Made by a program: the position numbers and the translations under genes | From: CAZBNB01 sp964493245 | GTDB taxonomy: Bacteria > Pseudomonadota > Gammaproteobacteria > Legionellales > Legionellaceae | DNA length: 64,000 nucleotides | Assembly: GCA_964493245.1 (NCBI GenBank) | Contig: CAZBNB010000009.1 | Span: 18,237 to 82,236 of the forward strand | Reading direction: 5' to 3' | Notes under the pieces: model-generated | What the model was told of the DNA's origin: nothing | Database searches by the model: none | What the model saw: only the letters and a program-made list of their open reading frames with translations | Shown here: positions 18,601 to 28,119 of the stretch, piece by piece | How positions within the stretch are numbered: position 1 is the stretch's first letter | Layout: each line of letters opens with the position of its first letter

Positions 18601-19652
18601 AATTACGAACGATATCTCCAACCTTCGCAGCGCTTGGTGCAGCTGTGTTTTTCGGTGGCAGTACGCCATTTGCCAAACAGCTTGTTGGACAGATTTCTCC
18701 TTTACTACTTGCAGGATTATTGTATGCAGGTAGTGGTATAGGATTAATTCTGACTCGTTTCATTAAAGACAGAGGCTGGCACCAATCAGGATTAGTAAAA
18801 GGAGATTGGATTTGGCTTATAGGTGCCATCAGTTTCGGTGGAATTTTAGGACCTATATTATTAATGTTTGGCTTACAACAAACCAGTGCTGCAACAACCT
18901 CTTTGTTATTGAATCTTGAAGCAGTACTTACGGCTTTATTGGCGTGGATTGTTTTTAAAGAAAATACCGCTCTGAGAATAGTACTTGGCATGTTATTAAT
19001 TGTTGTAGGAGGGATTTTATTAGCTTGGCCCCATGGAAAAATGATTGATGTAAATACGCTTGGCCCTGTTTTTATTGCATGTGCATGTTTTTGTTGGGCC
19101 ATTGATAATAATTTTACGCGTAAAGTATCAACTGGCGATCCATATTTTATTGCTGGGATTAAAGGACTTGCCTCAGGCGTTGTTAGTATAAGCATTGCCC
19201 TTTACTTTGGATTGACGATACCCAATTGGTTAACAATAAGTTATGCGTTGTTAGTGGGGTTTATTGGTTATGGGGTCAGCCTTGTTTTATTCGTTCTTGC
19301 TTTACGTGGTCTGGGAACTGCAAGGACAGGAGCGTATTTTTCAACAGCACCTTTTATAGGGGCAGCCATTGCAATTTTATTTTTTCATGAGACAACGTCT
19401 ACGCTCTTTTGGGTGGCATCCGCATTAATGGGGATGGGTGTATGGTTGCATCTCACGGAGCACCATGAGCATGAACATACGCATGAGCCACTTCAGCATA
19501 CGCATAGTCATACGCATGATGAGCATCACCAGCATGCACATGATTTTTTATGGGATGGCAAAGAGCCGCATAGTCATTATCACCAGCATGAAACTATAAA
19601 GCATTCACATCCCCATTTTCCTGATATTCATCATAGGCATAATCATAAATGA
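18594..19652 (+). CDS. EamA/DMT transporter with a long histidine-rich tail
   Basis: 352 residues. Ten hydrophobic helices in two EamA halves span residues ~7-285 (for example ALGAAVFFGGSTPFAKQL, then ALEA-like LLNLEAVLTALLAW). The last ~65 residues contain about two dozen histidines in HxH and HxHxH patterns, placed in the cytoplasm if the usual topology holds. In a metal-resistance transposon this strongly suggests a metal-handling permease or exporter rather than a metabolite pump. The start codon overlaps the tnpR stop by 7 bases, and the stop overlaps the next gene in ATGA. The metal (Cu, Ni, Co or Zn) cannot be decided from sequence. Confidence 0.85.
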   Translation: MLKLRTISPTFAALGAAVFFGGSTPFAKQLVGQISPLLLAGLLYAGSGIGLILTRFIKDRGWHQSGLVKGDWIWLIGAISFGGILGPILLMFGLQQTSAATTSLLLNLEAVLTALLAWIVFKENTALRIVLGMLLIVVGGILLAWPHGKMIDVNTLGPVFIACACFCWAIDNNFTRKVSTGDPYFIAGIKGLASGVVSISIALYFGLTIPNWLTISYALLVGFIGYGVSLVLFVLALRGLGTARTGAYFSTAPFIGAAIAILFFHETTSTLFWVASALMGMGVWLHLTEHHEHEHTHEPLQHTHSHTHDEHHQHAHDFLWDGKEPHSHYHQHETIKHSHPHFPDIHHRHNHK

Positions 19653-21853
19653 AAACTACCAAGTCATCGAAAAAGCATAGTTGCTGTGATCTGCATGAAG
19701 AAGTACTCAAGCATCCAAGCGATCCGTCTGCCACAGCAACGATAGATGGGTTAACTTATACCTGTCCCATGCATTTGGAGATTCACCAAACCAGCCCAGG
19801 TAACTGTCCGATCTGCGGAATGGCGCTGGAACCAGAAAAACCAACATTAGAGGCAGGTCAAAATTCAGAGTATGTCGATATGAAAAATCGATTTATGCTT
19901 GCACTTATGATGACAATTCCTGTCATTGCATTGGCGATGAGTGAGCATATGTTGAACGGATGGTTGTCACCCAATGTTTCAATCTGGCTCCAGTTTTTAC
20001 TGGCAACACCGGTGGTTTTATGGGGTGGATGGCCCTTCTTTCAACGTGGCTGGCAATCCATTAAAATACGTCATTTAAATATGTTTACTTTGGTAGCCAT
20101 GGGCACTGGTGTGGCGTGGGCATACAGTGTAGTTGCAACCTTTTTTCCGAATGTATTTCCAATGGCGTTTCGTAATGCTCAGGGAATTGTAGCTATTTAT
20201 TTTGAACCAGCGGCGGTAATAACAACATTAGTCTTGTTAGGACAGGTGTTGGAATTAAAAGCACGAGAACAGACTGGTGGTGCTATTCGCGCCTTACTGA
20301 AGCTCGCACCAGAAATAGCCCACCGTATTGATCCAGATGGTGTTGAAGACGAGGTGTCGCTCGAGATGATCCACGTGGGTGATTTACTGCGAGTCCGCCC
20401 TGGCGAGAAAATTCCCGTGGATGGAGAGGTACATGAAGGTTACAGTCATGTGGATGAATCCATGGTCACAGGTGAGCCAGTGCCCGTATTAAAGCGCGTC
20501 GGGTCAACAGTAATCGGTGCTACCATTAATCAGACAGGTAGTTTCATTATGAAAGCACTGCATGTCGGAAATGACACGATGCTTTCGCGTATCGTACAAA
20601 TGGTTAGTGATGCTCAGCGCAGTCGTGCCCCTGTTCAACGATTAGCGGATGAAGTATCTGGATGGTTTGTGCCCGTTGTAATACTTATAGCAATGGCAGC
20701 TTTCATTGTATGGGCAATAGTAGGCCCTCAACCTGCATTCAGTTATGGTCTTATTGCAGCCGTCTCCGTGTTAATCATCGCTTGTCCTTGTGCGCTGGGC
20801 TTGGCGACACCGATGTCAATTATGGTGGGAGTAGGACAAGGAGCGCGTGCAGGCGTGCTGATAAAAAATGCCGAATCCCTGGAGCGTATGGAGAAAATCA
20901 ATACGCTGATAGTGGATAAAACGGGTACGCTTACGGAAGGCCGTCCGGTGCTCACGTGTATTCTGACGACTAATGCGTTTGAAGAAAACGAGATTTTAAC
21001 GCTGGCGGCAAGTCTTGAGCACAACAGTGAACATCCGCAAGCTTTCGCAGTTGTAACCGCTGCAAAAGAAAAAAATATTGCGCTGGAATCAGTGACAAAC
21101 TTTAATGCACCAACTGGGAAGGGTGTAACCGGCTCGGTGAATGGTCGTTTTGTCGCCATTGGTAATGACAAACTGATGCGTGATAATGGAATTGCTACAG
21201 ATTCTCTTCTTGCAAAAGCAGATGCTTATCGTGCCGAGAGCGCATCCGTCATGTTTATGGCGGTTGATAATCAATTGGCTGCTATTTTGGTAGTGGAAGA
21301 TCCCATTAAACCCAATACTTCAAACGTGATCCACGAACTGCAAAAAAATGGCATTGAAATTTACATGCTTACAGGTGACAGCAATAAAACTGCCACGGCT
21401 GTAGCCACTAAACTCGGAATAAAGCATGTATTCGCTGAAGTTTTGCCAGAGGATAAAAGTCGTATTATTGGTGAGTTGAAAAATAAAGGTTTAATCGTTG
21501 CGATGGCAGGTGATGGTGTAAATGATGCGCCCGCACTTGCAAAAGCCGATATCGGCATCGCTATGGGAACCGGCACAGATGTGGCCATCGAGAGTGCCGG
21601 CATTACTTTGCTGCATGGAGATTTGAATGGTATTTTGAAAGCGCTGCGGTTATCAAAAGCTACCATGAGTAACATTCGCCAGAATTTATTTTTTGCTTTT
21701 ATTTATAATGCGCTTGGCATACCACTGGCAGCGGGAGTTCTGTACCCTTTCACAGGGTTATTATTAAACCCCATGATTGCGGCCGCTGCCATGTCATTGA
21801 GTTCCGTTTCAGTGATTATCAATGCCCTTCGTCTACGGCAAATGCGTCTATGA
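19649..21853 (+). CDS. copA: copper-translocating P1B-type ATPase
   Basis: 734 residues. Instead of the usual HMA domain the N-terminus has a Cys pair and a heavy-metal-binding domain (YTCPMHLEI ... GNCPICGMALEP, residues ~30-65). The core shows TGEPVPV in the actuator domain, C379-P-C381 in the ion-channel helix, the phosphorylated Asp423 in DKTGT, the HP motif in SEHPQ and GDGVNDAPAL. Together these fit Cu+ or Cu/Ag efflux from cytoplasm to periplasm. It starts on the ATGA shared with the DMT gene. With helCBA and a multicopper oxidase it completes a cytoplasm-to-outside copper route. Confidence 0.95.
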   Translation: MKTTKSSKKHSCCDLHEEVLKHPSDPSATATIDGLTYTCPMHLEIHQTSPGNCPICGMALEPEKPTLEAGQNSEYVDMKNRFMLALMMTIPVIALAMSEHMLNGWLSPNVSIWLQFLLATPVVLWGGWPFFQRGWQSIKIRHLNMFTLVAMGTGVAWAYSVVATFFPNVFPMAFRNAQGIVAIYFEPAAVITTLVLLGQVLELKAREQTGGAIRALLKLAPEIAHRIDPDGVEDEVSLEMIHVGDLLRVRPGEKIPVDGEVHEGYSHVDESMVTGEPVPVLKRVGSTVIGATINQTGSFIMKALHVGNDTMLSRIVQMVSDAQRSRAPVQRLADEVSGWFVPVVILIAMAAFIVWAIVGPQPAFSYGLIAAVSVLIIACPCALGLATPMSIMVGVGQGARAGVLIKNAESLERMEKINTLIVDKTGTLTEGRPVLTCILTTNAFEENEILTLAASLEHNSEHPQAFAVVTAAKEKNIALESVTNFNAPTGKGVTGSVNGRFVAIGNDKLMRDNGIATDSLLAKADAYRAESASVMFMAVDNQLAAILVVEDPIKPNTSNVIHELQKNGIEIYMLTGDSNKTATAVATKLGIKHVFAEVLPEDKSRIIGELKNKGLIVAMAGDGVNDAPALAKADIGIAMGTGTDVAIESAGITLLHGDLNGILKALRLSKATMSNIRQNLFFAFIYNALGIPLAAGVLYPFTGLLLNPMIAAAAMSLSSVSVIINALRLRQMRL

Positions 21854-22024
21854 CGTTATTTGTACGATAGTTTTAATATGAATATGTGCTAGGAAAGTAG
21901 GCAACGAGAGTAGATGCGATGTTTCTGAAAATTTATTAAACGCAACATGTGAATAATTTATCCCATAATTTGCAGAGGACTAACTATAAACATCGTCAAA
22001 ATTGATGCGAAAAGGAGGTTTAAA

Positions 22025-22069
22025 ATGGATATTTTTGGTATAAACATAAGGTATTTTTCTAAACGTTAG
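22025..22069 (+). CDS. 14-codon open frame with a perfect Shine-Dalgarno sequence
   Basis: AAGGAGG at 22012-22018 lies 6 bases before an ATG that opens a 14-residue frame, MDIFGINIRYFSKR, ending at TAG 22067-22069. It sits in the 245-bp gap between copA and helC. The binding site is better than that of the neighbouring genes, so the peptide is probably translated. It could be a leader controlling helC, or the start of a gene lost by mutation. Confidence 0.4.
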   Translation: MDIFGINIRYFSKR

Positions 22070-22179
22070 CATGGCATAATTAAAAAGACAGGGAGTAAAT
22101 GGATCAGCAAAAGGCTGAAAAAGATTCCTATCTTGGAAAGATTGAATTACTTATGAATAAATGTGTCATTAAAGGTTGG

Positions 22180-23487
22180 ATGAAGCGCTTGTTTATAGCG
22201 CTGCTTTTCTTCCCCATAATAGCTGTAGCCCAGCCTGTATTAACGTTGAAGCAAACAACCCAACTGGCTATACACAACAATCGAGATTTGATTGCCGCGC
22301 GCTATGCTGTGTCCTTAGCTCGTGCACGATTGGTGCAAGCTGGTCTTTGGCCAAACCCCAGTCTTAATCTAACAGATATTGATGATAAAGCATTTACGAA
22401 TGAAGGTGAGTACTCGCGTAGCGCGGGGTTTAGTCAAGCATTCCCAATTTCAGGCCGTATTGCAAAACAAAAAACGGTGGCACGTATTGATGTTGTGAAG
22501 GCCATGGCTGAAATTCGAGAAGCGGAACGTAAATTAAGTGCTAATGTTGCGAATGCGTTTTACGCCCTAGTCATCACAGAGCGTCGTCTACATCAACTTA
22601 ATTATTTATTGGGATTAAATAAGGAGCTGGTTCGTGTGACCCACAATCGCTATCACGTAGCAGAGGTTTCGGAACTGGATATGAATACCGCGCGTCTTGA
22701 ATATCAGCGTATTAATCAAGATAAACAACTATTAGATAGTGTGCGTGTTAATCAGTTAGCACAGCTCAATCAATTATTGGGACGACATGCAACAGAACAA
22801 ATAACGCTGGACTCAACATTGCCAAAGCAGGCCGCCTTGTTAGGACTTAAGTCGTTGCAAACGATCGCATTGAACAATAGACCGGATAAACAGGCAATTG
22901 TATTGGGTTTACAACGCGCGAATGCAGATGTTCGATTAGCGAGAGTCGAGCGTTTCGCCGATTGGACACTTGGCTTAGCGGTACAACAAGATGAATTGGT
23001 GGTACAAGGTGCGCCATCACAGCGTCCCGATCGTACATTGGCTTTGAATCTATCGGTTCCAATACCTTTGTTAAATGGGAATCAAGGGAGAATTATGGAG
23101 GCAAGCGCCACAGGGACACAAGCGCTCATGGCGTTGCGTGCTATCAATTTAACGATTGAAACAGAAGTTGCTAACAATTATGCGCAAATACAAATTTTAC
23201 ATAATGCCCTGCAACAAACACAAAACACCTCACTTAAACTCACATTAAAAAACATCAATTTAGCACGTGAAGCTTATAAGAATGGACAGCTTTCTCTCTT
23301 AAATCTTGTCCAAGTGCAACGACAACAAAATGATTTGCAAATGAGCTATCTTACAAATTTAGAAAAATACTTACAAGCCTATGTTGCTTTATGTACGGCT
23401 GTTGCCCCAATAAAGTCACTCGCGTTTTGTGATTACCTCTCTTATAAAAGGAATTTAAATGCACAACATTGTCCCGTTGCGGGTTAA
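22180..23487 (+). CDS. helC: TolC-family outer-membrane channel of heavy-metal efflux pump
   Basis: 435 residues from the ATG at 22180, which starts directly with a signal peptide (MKRLFIALLFFPIIAVAQP); in-frame ATGs at 22099, after a GGGAG, and 22153 would add an odd 27- or 9-residue leader. The body has the two coiled-coil repeats of outer-membrane efflux proteins, for example RARLVQAGLWPNPSL near the start and EAYKNGQLSLLNLVQVQRQ at the end, as in CzcC/CusC/HelC. It forms the outer-membrane duct of the CBA pump. Its 3' end overlaps helB by 29 bases. Confidence 0.92.
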   Translation: MKRLFIALLFFPIIAVAQPVLTLKQTTQLAIHNNRDLIAARYAVSLARARLVQAGLWPNPSLNLTDIDDKAFTNEGEYSRSAGFSQAFPISGRIAKQKTVARIDVVKAMAEIREAERKLSANVANAFYALVITERRLHQLNYLLGLNKELVRVTHNRYHVAEVSELDMNTARLEYQRINQDKQLLDSVRVNQLAQLNQLLGRHATEQITLDSTLPKQAALLGLKSLQTIALNNRPDKQAIVLGLQRANADVRLARVERFADWTLGLAVQQDELVVQGAPSQRPDRTLALNLSVPIPLLNGNQGRIMEASATGTQALMALRAINLTIETEVANNYAQIQILHNALQQTQNTSLKLTLKNINLAREAYKNGQLSLLNLVQVQRQQNDLQMSYLTNLEKYLQAYVALCTAVAPIKSLAFCDYLSYKRNLNAQHCPVAG

Positions 23488-24427
23488 AACCATTTTACAA
23501 ATAAGCCTTTTTTTTATACTGGTCTGTTTTAACTTGGCAGCAAGTGCACATGGCGATGAAATTGAAGTAGGTGGTGGTTCAAAAGGTCCTGTGCAATTAA
23601 CGGATGAACAAGCACGCATGCTTCAAATTACAACCGCTGAGGCGAGCACGCAGCATTTGGCTCAAATACTGTCATTAAATGGACAAATTAAGCTATTGCC
23701 GAATGAACAAGCGGATGTCAGTGTTCGAATTAGCGGTAGTATCACAGCCATTGATGCTAATTTAGGTGATGCAACGACCGTGGGGAAAAAACTGGCTACG
23801 ATACAATCTCGATTGATTGGTGACCCACCGCCCAGCGTTGCGGTCTATGCGCCCATGGCAGGTGTTATTGATGCTCGCAATGTTAATGTAGGTCAGGCGG
23901 TTGAACCTAACACCGTCCTATTTCATATAAGTAATCGTGAGAAGATGTTAGTCGTCGCGGTGGTCTATGAGGAAGATGTTGGCAAGGTTAAATTAGGCCA
24001 AGACGTCAATGTTCATGTGCTAAGTTATCCCAAAGAAGTCTTTACGGGGAAAGTGACCCTGATTGAGCCTAACTTTGATTCATTGACAAGAACGGTTAAT
24101 GTTCAAATTATTCTGACTAATAAAGAAAATTTATTAAAGCCCGGTATGTTTGTGCGTGCCAATCTTGTATTAAATAAGGCAGATGGAGTTCTCAGCATTC
24201 CTAATTCGGCGCTCATTGAGGCCAATGGTGAACAGTTTGTTTTTGTGCGCAATGGTAAGTCGTATGATCGAATAGACGTACGTCTGGGTGCTAGTGATGA
24301 TGATTACACTGAAATTACAGATGGATTAGTTCCAGGTGATGAGGTAGTGACACAAGGGAATCGTGAGCTCTACACGTTGTGGCTAACGGGTACTCAATCG
24401 AAGGCAACCAAAGAGGGACATCATTAA
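23459..24427 (+). CDS. helB: RND periplasmic adaptor of heavy-metal efflux pump
   Basis: 322 residues, with an N-terminal hydrophobic signal ending in ASAHGDE. The membrane-fusion-protein order is visible: barrel-sandwich half around GDATTVGKKLATIQS, short hairpin, second lipoyl-like half PMAGVIDARNVNVGQAV, then a beta-barrel region (KLGQDVNVHVLSYP) and membrane-proximal domain. It is shorter than CusB, with a small hairpin, as in CzcB/HelB types. It links the inner-membrane pump to the outer channel. The stop codon directly abuts the helA start, and it overlaps helC, so the three are made together. Confidence 0.92.
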   Translation: MHNIVPLRVKTILQISLFFILVCFNLAASAHGDEIEVGGGSKGPVQLTDEQARMLQITTAEASTQHLAQILSLNGQIKLLPNEQADVSVRISGSITAIDANLGDATTVGKKLATIQSRLIGDPPPSVAVYAPMAGVIDARNVNVGQAVEPNTVLFHISNREKMLVVAVVYEEDVGKVKLGQDVNVHVLSYPKEVFTGKVTLIEPNFDSLTRTVNVQIILTNKENLLKPGMFVRANLVLNKADGVLSIPNSALIEANGEQFVFVRNGKSYDRIDVRLGASDDDYTEITDGLVPGDEVVTQGNRELYTLWLTGTQSKATKEGHH

Positions 24428-27400
24428 ATGTTTACGCGTTTGATTGCTTGGTCATTGCATAATCGGCTGCTTGTTTTAGCTTTTACCTGTATTTTTTGTT
24501 TATTGGGTGGTTATACCGTACAAAAGATGTCTGTGGACGTTTTTCCTGAGTTTGCTCCACCTCAAGTGGTTGTCCAAACAGAATCACCTGGCATGGCACC
24601 GCAAGATGTGGAAGCATTAATAACCTATCCTTTGGAAAGTGTTATTAATGGCACACCAGGCGTGGCTCATGTACGCTCCAAAACATCCGTCGGCCTATCA
24701 ACAATTACAGTTGTTTTTGATGATAAAACGGATATCTATCGTAATCGACAATTGGTGAATGAACGAATTCAACAGATAGCCGGTCGCCTGCCTGTAGGAA
24801 GCAGTGCGCCGGTGATGTTGCCTGTCACATCCGCTGTAGGTTGGCTAGTCAAATATGCACTGGTTAGTAAATCGGCTAGTCCTGAAACACTCCGAACCAT
24901 TTCTGATTGGAGTATTCGACCACGAATTTTAGCGTTGGGTGGTGTGGCTTCTGTTGTGTCTTTAGGTGGAGAAGTGAAGCAATATCAAGTACGCATCGAT
25001 CCCGAGCGTTTGCTTGCCTATCGTATTAGTGTTGAGGAAGTCCGCCAAGCGTTAGAAACCACAAATCGCAATGTTCCGGGAGCATTTTTACATCAATCAG
25101 GCGCAGAACTGGTCGTTGAAGCGGTTGGGCGTATCAAGACATTGGATGACATTAAAAAAACATTGATTGTAATGCGTGACGGTGTGCCCATTACGATTGC
25201 CAACATTGCAACGGTGGCATTTGGTGGCGCGATTAAACGAGGCGATGGCGCTTATAATACAGAAAATGCTGTGATTGGTACCATTTCTAAAACATACGGC
25301 GCAGATACAGTGACAACCACCGCCAAGGTGGAGAAAACGCTGGAGAGTATCAAGGCTTCTTTGCCTGTTGATGTTGAATTAAAAACCAATGTATTTCGGC
25401 AAGCTAATTTTATTGAGTCAGCCATTCATAATCTAACTATTGCTCTTTTAGAAGGGGCAATCATTGTTGTCATTGTGCTCTTCATTTTTTTAATGAATTG
25501 GCGTGCTTCATTAATTACGTTTGTAGCCATGCCCATTTCTTTTGTAGTTGGTATTCTCGTGTTGCATTTTTTTGGATTTGGTATCAATTCGATGACTTTA
25601 GGTGGGATTGCGATTGCAATTGGCGAGGTCGTTGATGATGGTATTATTACGGTTGAAAACGTGGTACATCGATTACGTATCAATCGACTGGCAAAAAAAC
25701 CTTTACCCACTATTGAAGTGGTTTTTGACTCGGTTCTTGAAATTCGAAGTTCTGTGGTTTATGCCACTGTGATTATTAGTTTGGTGTTTTTACCTATTTT
25801 CTTCCTTTCAGGTATTGCTGAGCGTATTTTTAGTCCTTTAGCAATTGCTTATATCGCCTCTGTTCTAGGTTCTTTGGTTGTTTCCATTACGTTGGTGCCC
25901 GCATTGTGCTATTTGCTACTGGTGAGTAAAAAAGAACAACAACAAGACATATCTGTTCAATTATATACGATGAGTCAGCATGAACGTTATCCAATTGAAA
26001 ACTTGGCTCAAAACGAAGATGTAGAGTCAGAAACCCGTTTTGTTATTTGGCTAAAAGAACATTTTCGAACCGTATTAACATGGTCTTTAAATCACTGTAA
26101 AACAGTGCTCTTGATGGCAGGTACTGCATTTATTTTAGCATTAGCGCTGTTACCTTTTTTCGGAACTTCCTTTTTGCCAGAGTTTCACGAAGGTAATTTT
26201 ATTGTGGCGATGAGTACACTGCCCGGAACCTCCTTAAACGAATCTATGCGCTTAGGCGAACAAGTACGTAAAAAATTGCTTCAATATCCTCAAGTGTTAT
26301 CCATTTCTCAACGTGCGGGTCGAAGTGATTTGGATGAAGATGCATTGCCACCGAACGTAAGTGAATTTGATGTTCGACTTGATTTTTCAAAAGATAAAAA
26401 TATGTCACCGCCTGAATTGGTGAAACGTATTCGCCATGATTTAAGCGAAATTCCAGGAACAGTTTTTAATGTTGGGCAATTTATTGCGCATCGTATGGAT
26501 GAAGTATTATCCGGCGTGAGAGCTCAAGTTGCCATTAAAATATTTGGGGATAAATTAGCAACGCTTAATCAGCTAGGACAGTCCATAGCAACAATATTGA
26601 AAAATGTACCTGGCGTTGTTGATGTCAATAAAGAGCAACAAATTGATGTTCCACAATTAATCATTAAAATTGATCGTGAAAAAGCAGCACGCTATGGCGT
26701 AAACATCGGACAAATATCTGAAGATATTCAAGTCTTATTAAATGGCGTATCAGTCTCCAGTGTGCTGGAGGGACAGCGAACCTTTGATTTGTATGTTCGA
26801 ATGGAAACAGAAGGACGAGACAGTGTGAAGGCAATTCAAAGAATGCTGATTGATGCGCATAGCACTGCTGCAGATGGTATTAGTAAAATTCCTTTGCGTT
26901 CTGTCGCTGACATTAAGGTGGAGTCTCAACCTTTTGCAATTAATCGTGAAAATGTACAACGCTTCATTGTTGTAGCATTTAATGTTGAAGGGCGTGATTT
27001 AGGTAGTGTTATTCAAGATGTGCAACAACGCGTGAAAGAATCCGTTCAATTGCCTGCTGACTACTTTATTGAATATGGCGGACAGTTTGAAAGTCAGCAG
27101 CAAGCATCTCGTGTCATTTTGATTTTTGGATGTATTGTTGTCTTTATGATGTTTTTATTACTCTATAAAGCATTTGGAACAATGCATGAGGCGTTTCTGG
27201 TGATGTTTAACCTGCCATTAGCACTGATTGGTGGCGTGGTTTCACTTTATATTGCAAGTGGTGAAATGAGTGTAGCAGCTATGATTGGGTTTATTACGCT
27301 TTTTGGCATCGCGACTCGCAATGGAATTATTTTGGTTAGTCATTACAATCAATTGCATGCTCATGGACATTCTCGACAAGCGGTGATCATTCAGGGTACG

Positions 27401-27646
27401 CTTGATAGGCTGGTACCGGTATTAATGACGGCAGCTACAGCAGGACTTGGGTTAATTCCATTATTATGGGGCTCTCCTGCAGGAAAGGAGCTTGAGCGAC
27501 CACTAGCCCAAGTATTGCTGGGAGGCCTATTTACGTCTACCATCCTCAACATGCTAGTCGTACCTACGGTCTACAATGCTATGGAGCTATGGCGTGAAAA
27601 GCGTAATAATTCCACAGTTACCAACAATAAAGGAGAATTAAAATGA
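24428..27646 (+). CDS. helA: heavy-metal RND efflux pump, inner-membrane component
   Basis: 1072 residues, the expected length for CzcA/CusA/HelA pumps. The N-terminal helix and FPEFAPPQVVVQTESPGM motif are typical of the HME branch. The proton-relay motif in transmembrane helix 4 is GEVVDDGIITVEN (about residues 399-411), and the C-terminal half has FLPEFHEGNFIVAMSTLPG and GIATRNGIILVSHYNQL. It exports metal ions from periplasm or cytoplasm through helC with proton antiport. Cu/Ag is suggested by the company of a Cu ATPase and multicopper oxidase; Co/Zn/Cd is possible. Its end overlaps the next gene in ATGA. Confidence 0.95.
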   Translation: MFTRLIAWSLHNRLLVLAFTCIFCLLGGYTVQKMSVDVFPEFAPPQVVVQTESPGMAPQDVEALITYPLESVINGTPGVAHVRSKTSVGLSTITVVFDDKTDIYRNRQLVNERIQQIAGRLPVGSSAPVMLPVTSAVGWLVKYALVSKSASPETLRTISDWSIRPRILALGGVASVVSLGGEVKQYQVRIDPERLLAYRISVEEVRQALETTNRNVPGAFLHQSGAELVVEAVGRIKTLDDIKKTLIVMRDGVPITIANIATVAFGGAIKRGDGAYNTENAVIGTISKTYGADTVTTTAKVEKTLESIKASLPVDVELKTNVFRQANFIESAIHNLTIALLEGAIIVVIVLFIFLMNWRASLITFVAMPISFVVGILVLHFFGFGINSMTLGGIAIAIGEVVDDGIITVENVVHRLRINRLAKKPLPTIEVVFDSVLEIRSSVVYATVIISLVFLPIFFLSGIAERIFSPLAIAYIASVLGSLVVSITLVPALCYLLLVSKKEQQQDISVQLYTMSQHERYPIENLAQNEDVESETRFVIWLKEHFRTVLTWSLNHCKTVLLMAGTAFILALALLPFFGTSFLPEFHEGNFIVAMSTLPGTSLNESMRLGEQVRKKLLQYPQVLSISQRAGRSDLDEDALPPNVSEFDVRLDFSKDKNMSPPELVKRIRHDLSEIPGTVFNVGQFIAHRMDEVLSGVRAQVAIKIFGDKLATLNQLGQSIATILKNVPGVVDVNKEQQIDVPQLIIKIDREKAARYGVNIGQISEDIQVLLNGVSVSSVLEGQRTFDLYVRMETEGRDSVKAIQRMLIDAHSTAADGISKIPLRSVADIKVESQPFAINRENVQRFIVVAFNVEGRDLGSVIQDVQQRVKESVQLPADYFIEYGGQFESQQQASRVILIFGCIVVFMMFLLLYKAFGTMHEAFLVMFNLPLALIGGVVSLYIASGEMSVAAMIGFITLFGIATRNGIILVSHYNQLHAHGHSRQAVIIQGTLDRLVPVLMTAATAGLGLIPLLWGSPAGKELERPLAQVLLGGLFTSTILNMLVVPTVYNAMELWREKRNNSTVTNNKGELK

Positions 27647-28098
27647 ACAGAATGCTATCCAATTGTCGCAAAGTATTCATGGTATTACTCAGTATTTGCT
27701 TGTTCAGCATGTCGATACAATCGGTTGTATATGCTAATGAAGAAACGACCATTAAAATACCTGACACCGCGGCAGGTATTTGGACGGACATAGACGAGCA
27801 TACGACCGCTATTGATAAACTGATAGCATCTAACCAGCTGACCACCATTCATGCTCATGCATTTGCTATTCGTGATTTAATCAATGCGCTTCCTGAAAAA
27901 AGTCAGGATTTATCTGCCGACCAATTGACAATCCTTAAGCGTGATACAAGTTATGTTGATCAACTTGCCATACGTTTGGATAAAACAGGTGATGCCAATG
28001 ATAAAGATGGTACTGCAATAAGCTTTAATAAGTTAAAAAAAATATTAGATCAGATACGAGCTAATTATAAATTGACATCGACCTTAAACAACAAATAA
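27643..28098 (+). CDS. small periplasmic protein of the metal-efflux operon
   Basis: 151 residues with a signal peptide (hydrophobic ~12-30, cleavage near VVYANEE). The mature part is helical and polar, with a HAHAF segment and several Asp residues that could bind metal, but no family motif I can name. It starts on the ATGA shared with helA, with AAAGGAG upstream, and the multicopper oxidase follows 21 bases later, so it is surely part of the same transcript. A periplasmic metal-binding or accessory role for the pump is a guess from position. Confidence 0.7.
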   Translation: MNRMLSNCRKVFMVLLSICLFSMSIQSVVYANEETTIKIPDTAAGIWTDIDEHTTAIDKLIASNQLTTIHAHAFAIRDLINALPEKSQDLSADQLTILKRDTSYVDQLAIRLDKTGDANDKDGTAISFNKLKKILDQIRANYKLTSTLNNK

Positions 28099-28119
28099 AC
28101 AATTTAGAGGATATTCCAT

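Noticed and set aside
20743..21675. Long open frames on the strand opposite the Cu ATPase
   Set aside because: They have no binding sites or recognisable domains and mirror the codon pattern of the real gene; the plus-strand frame carries all P-type ATPase motifs.
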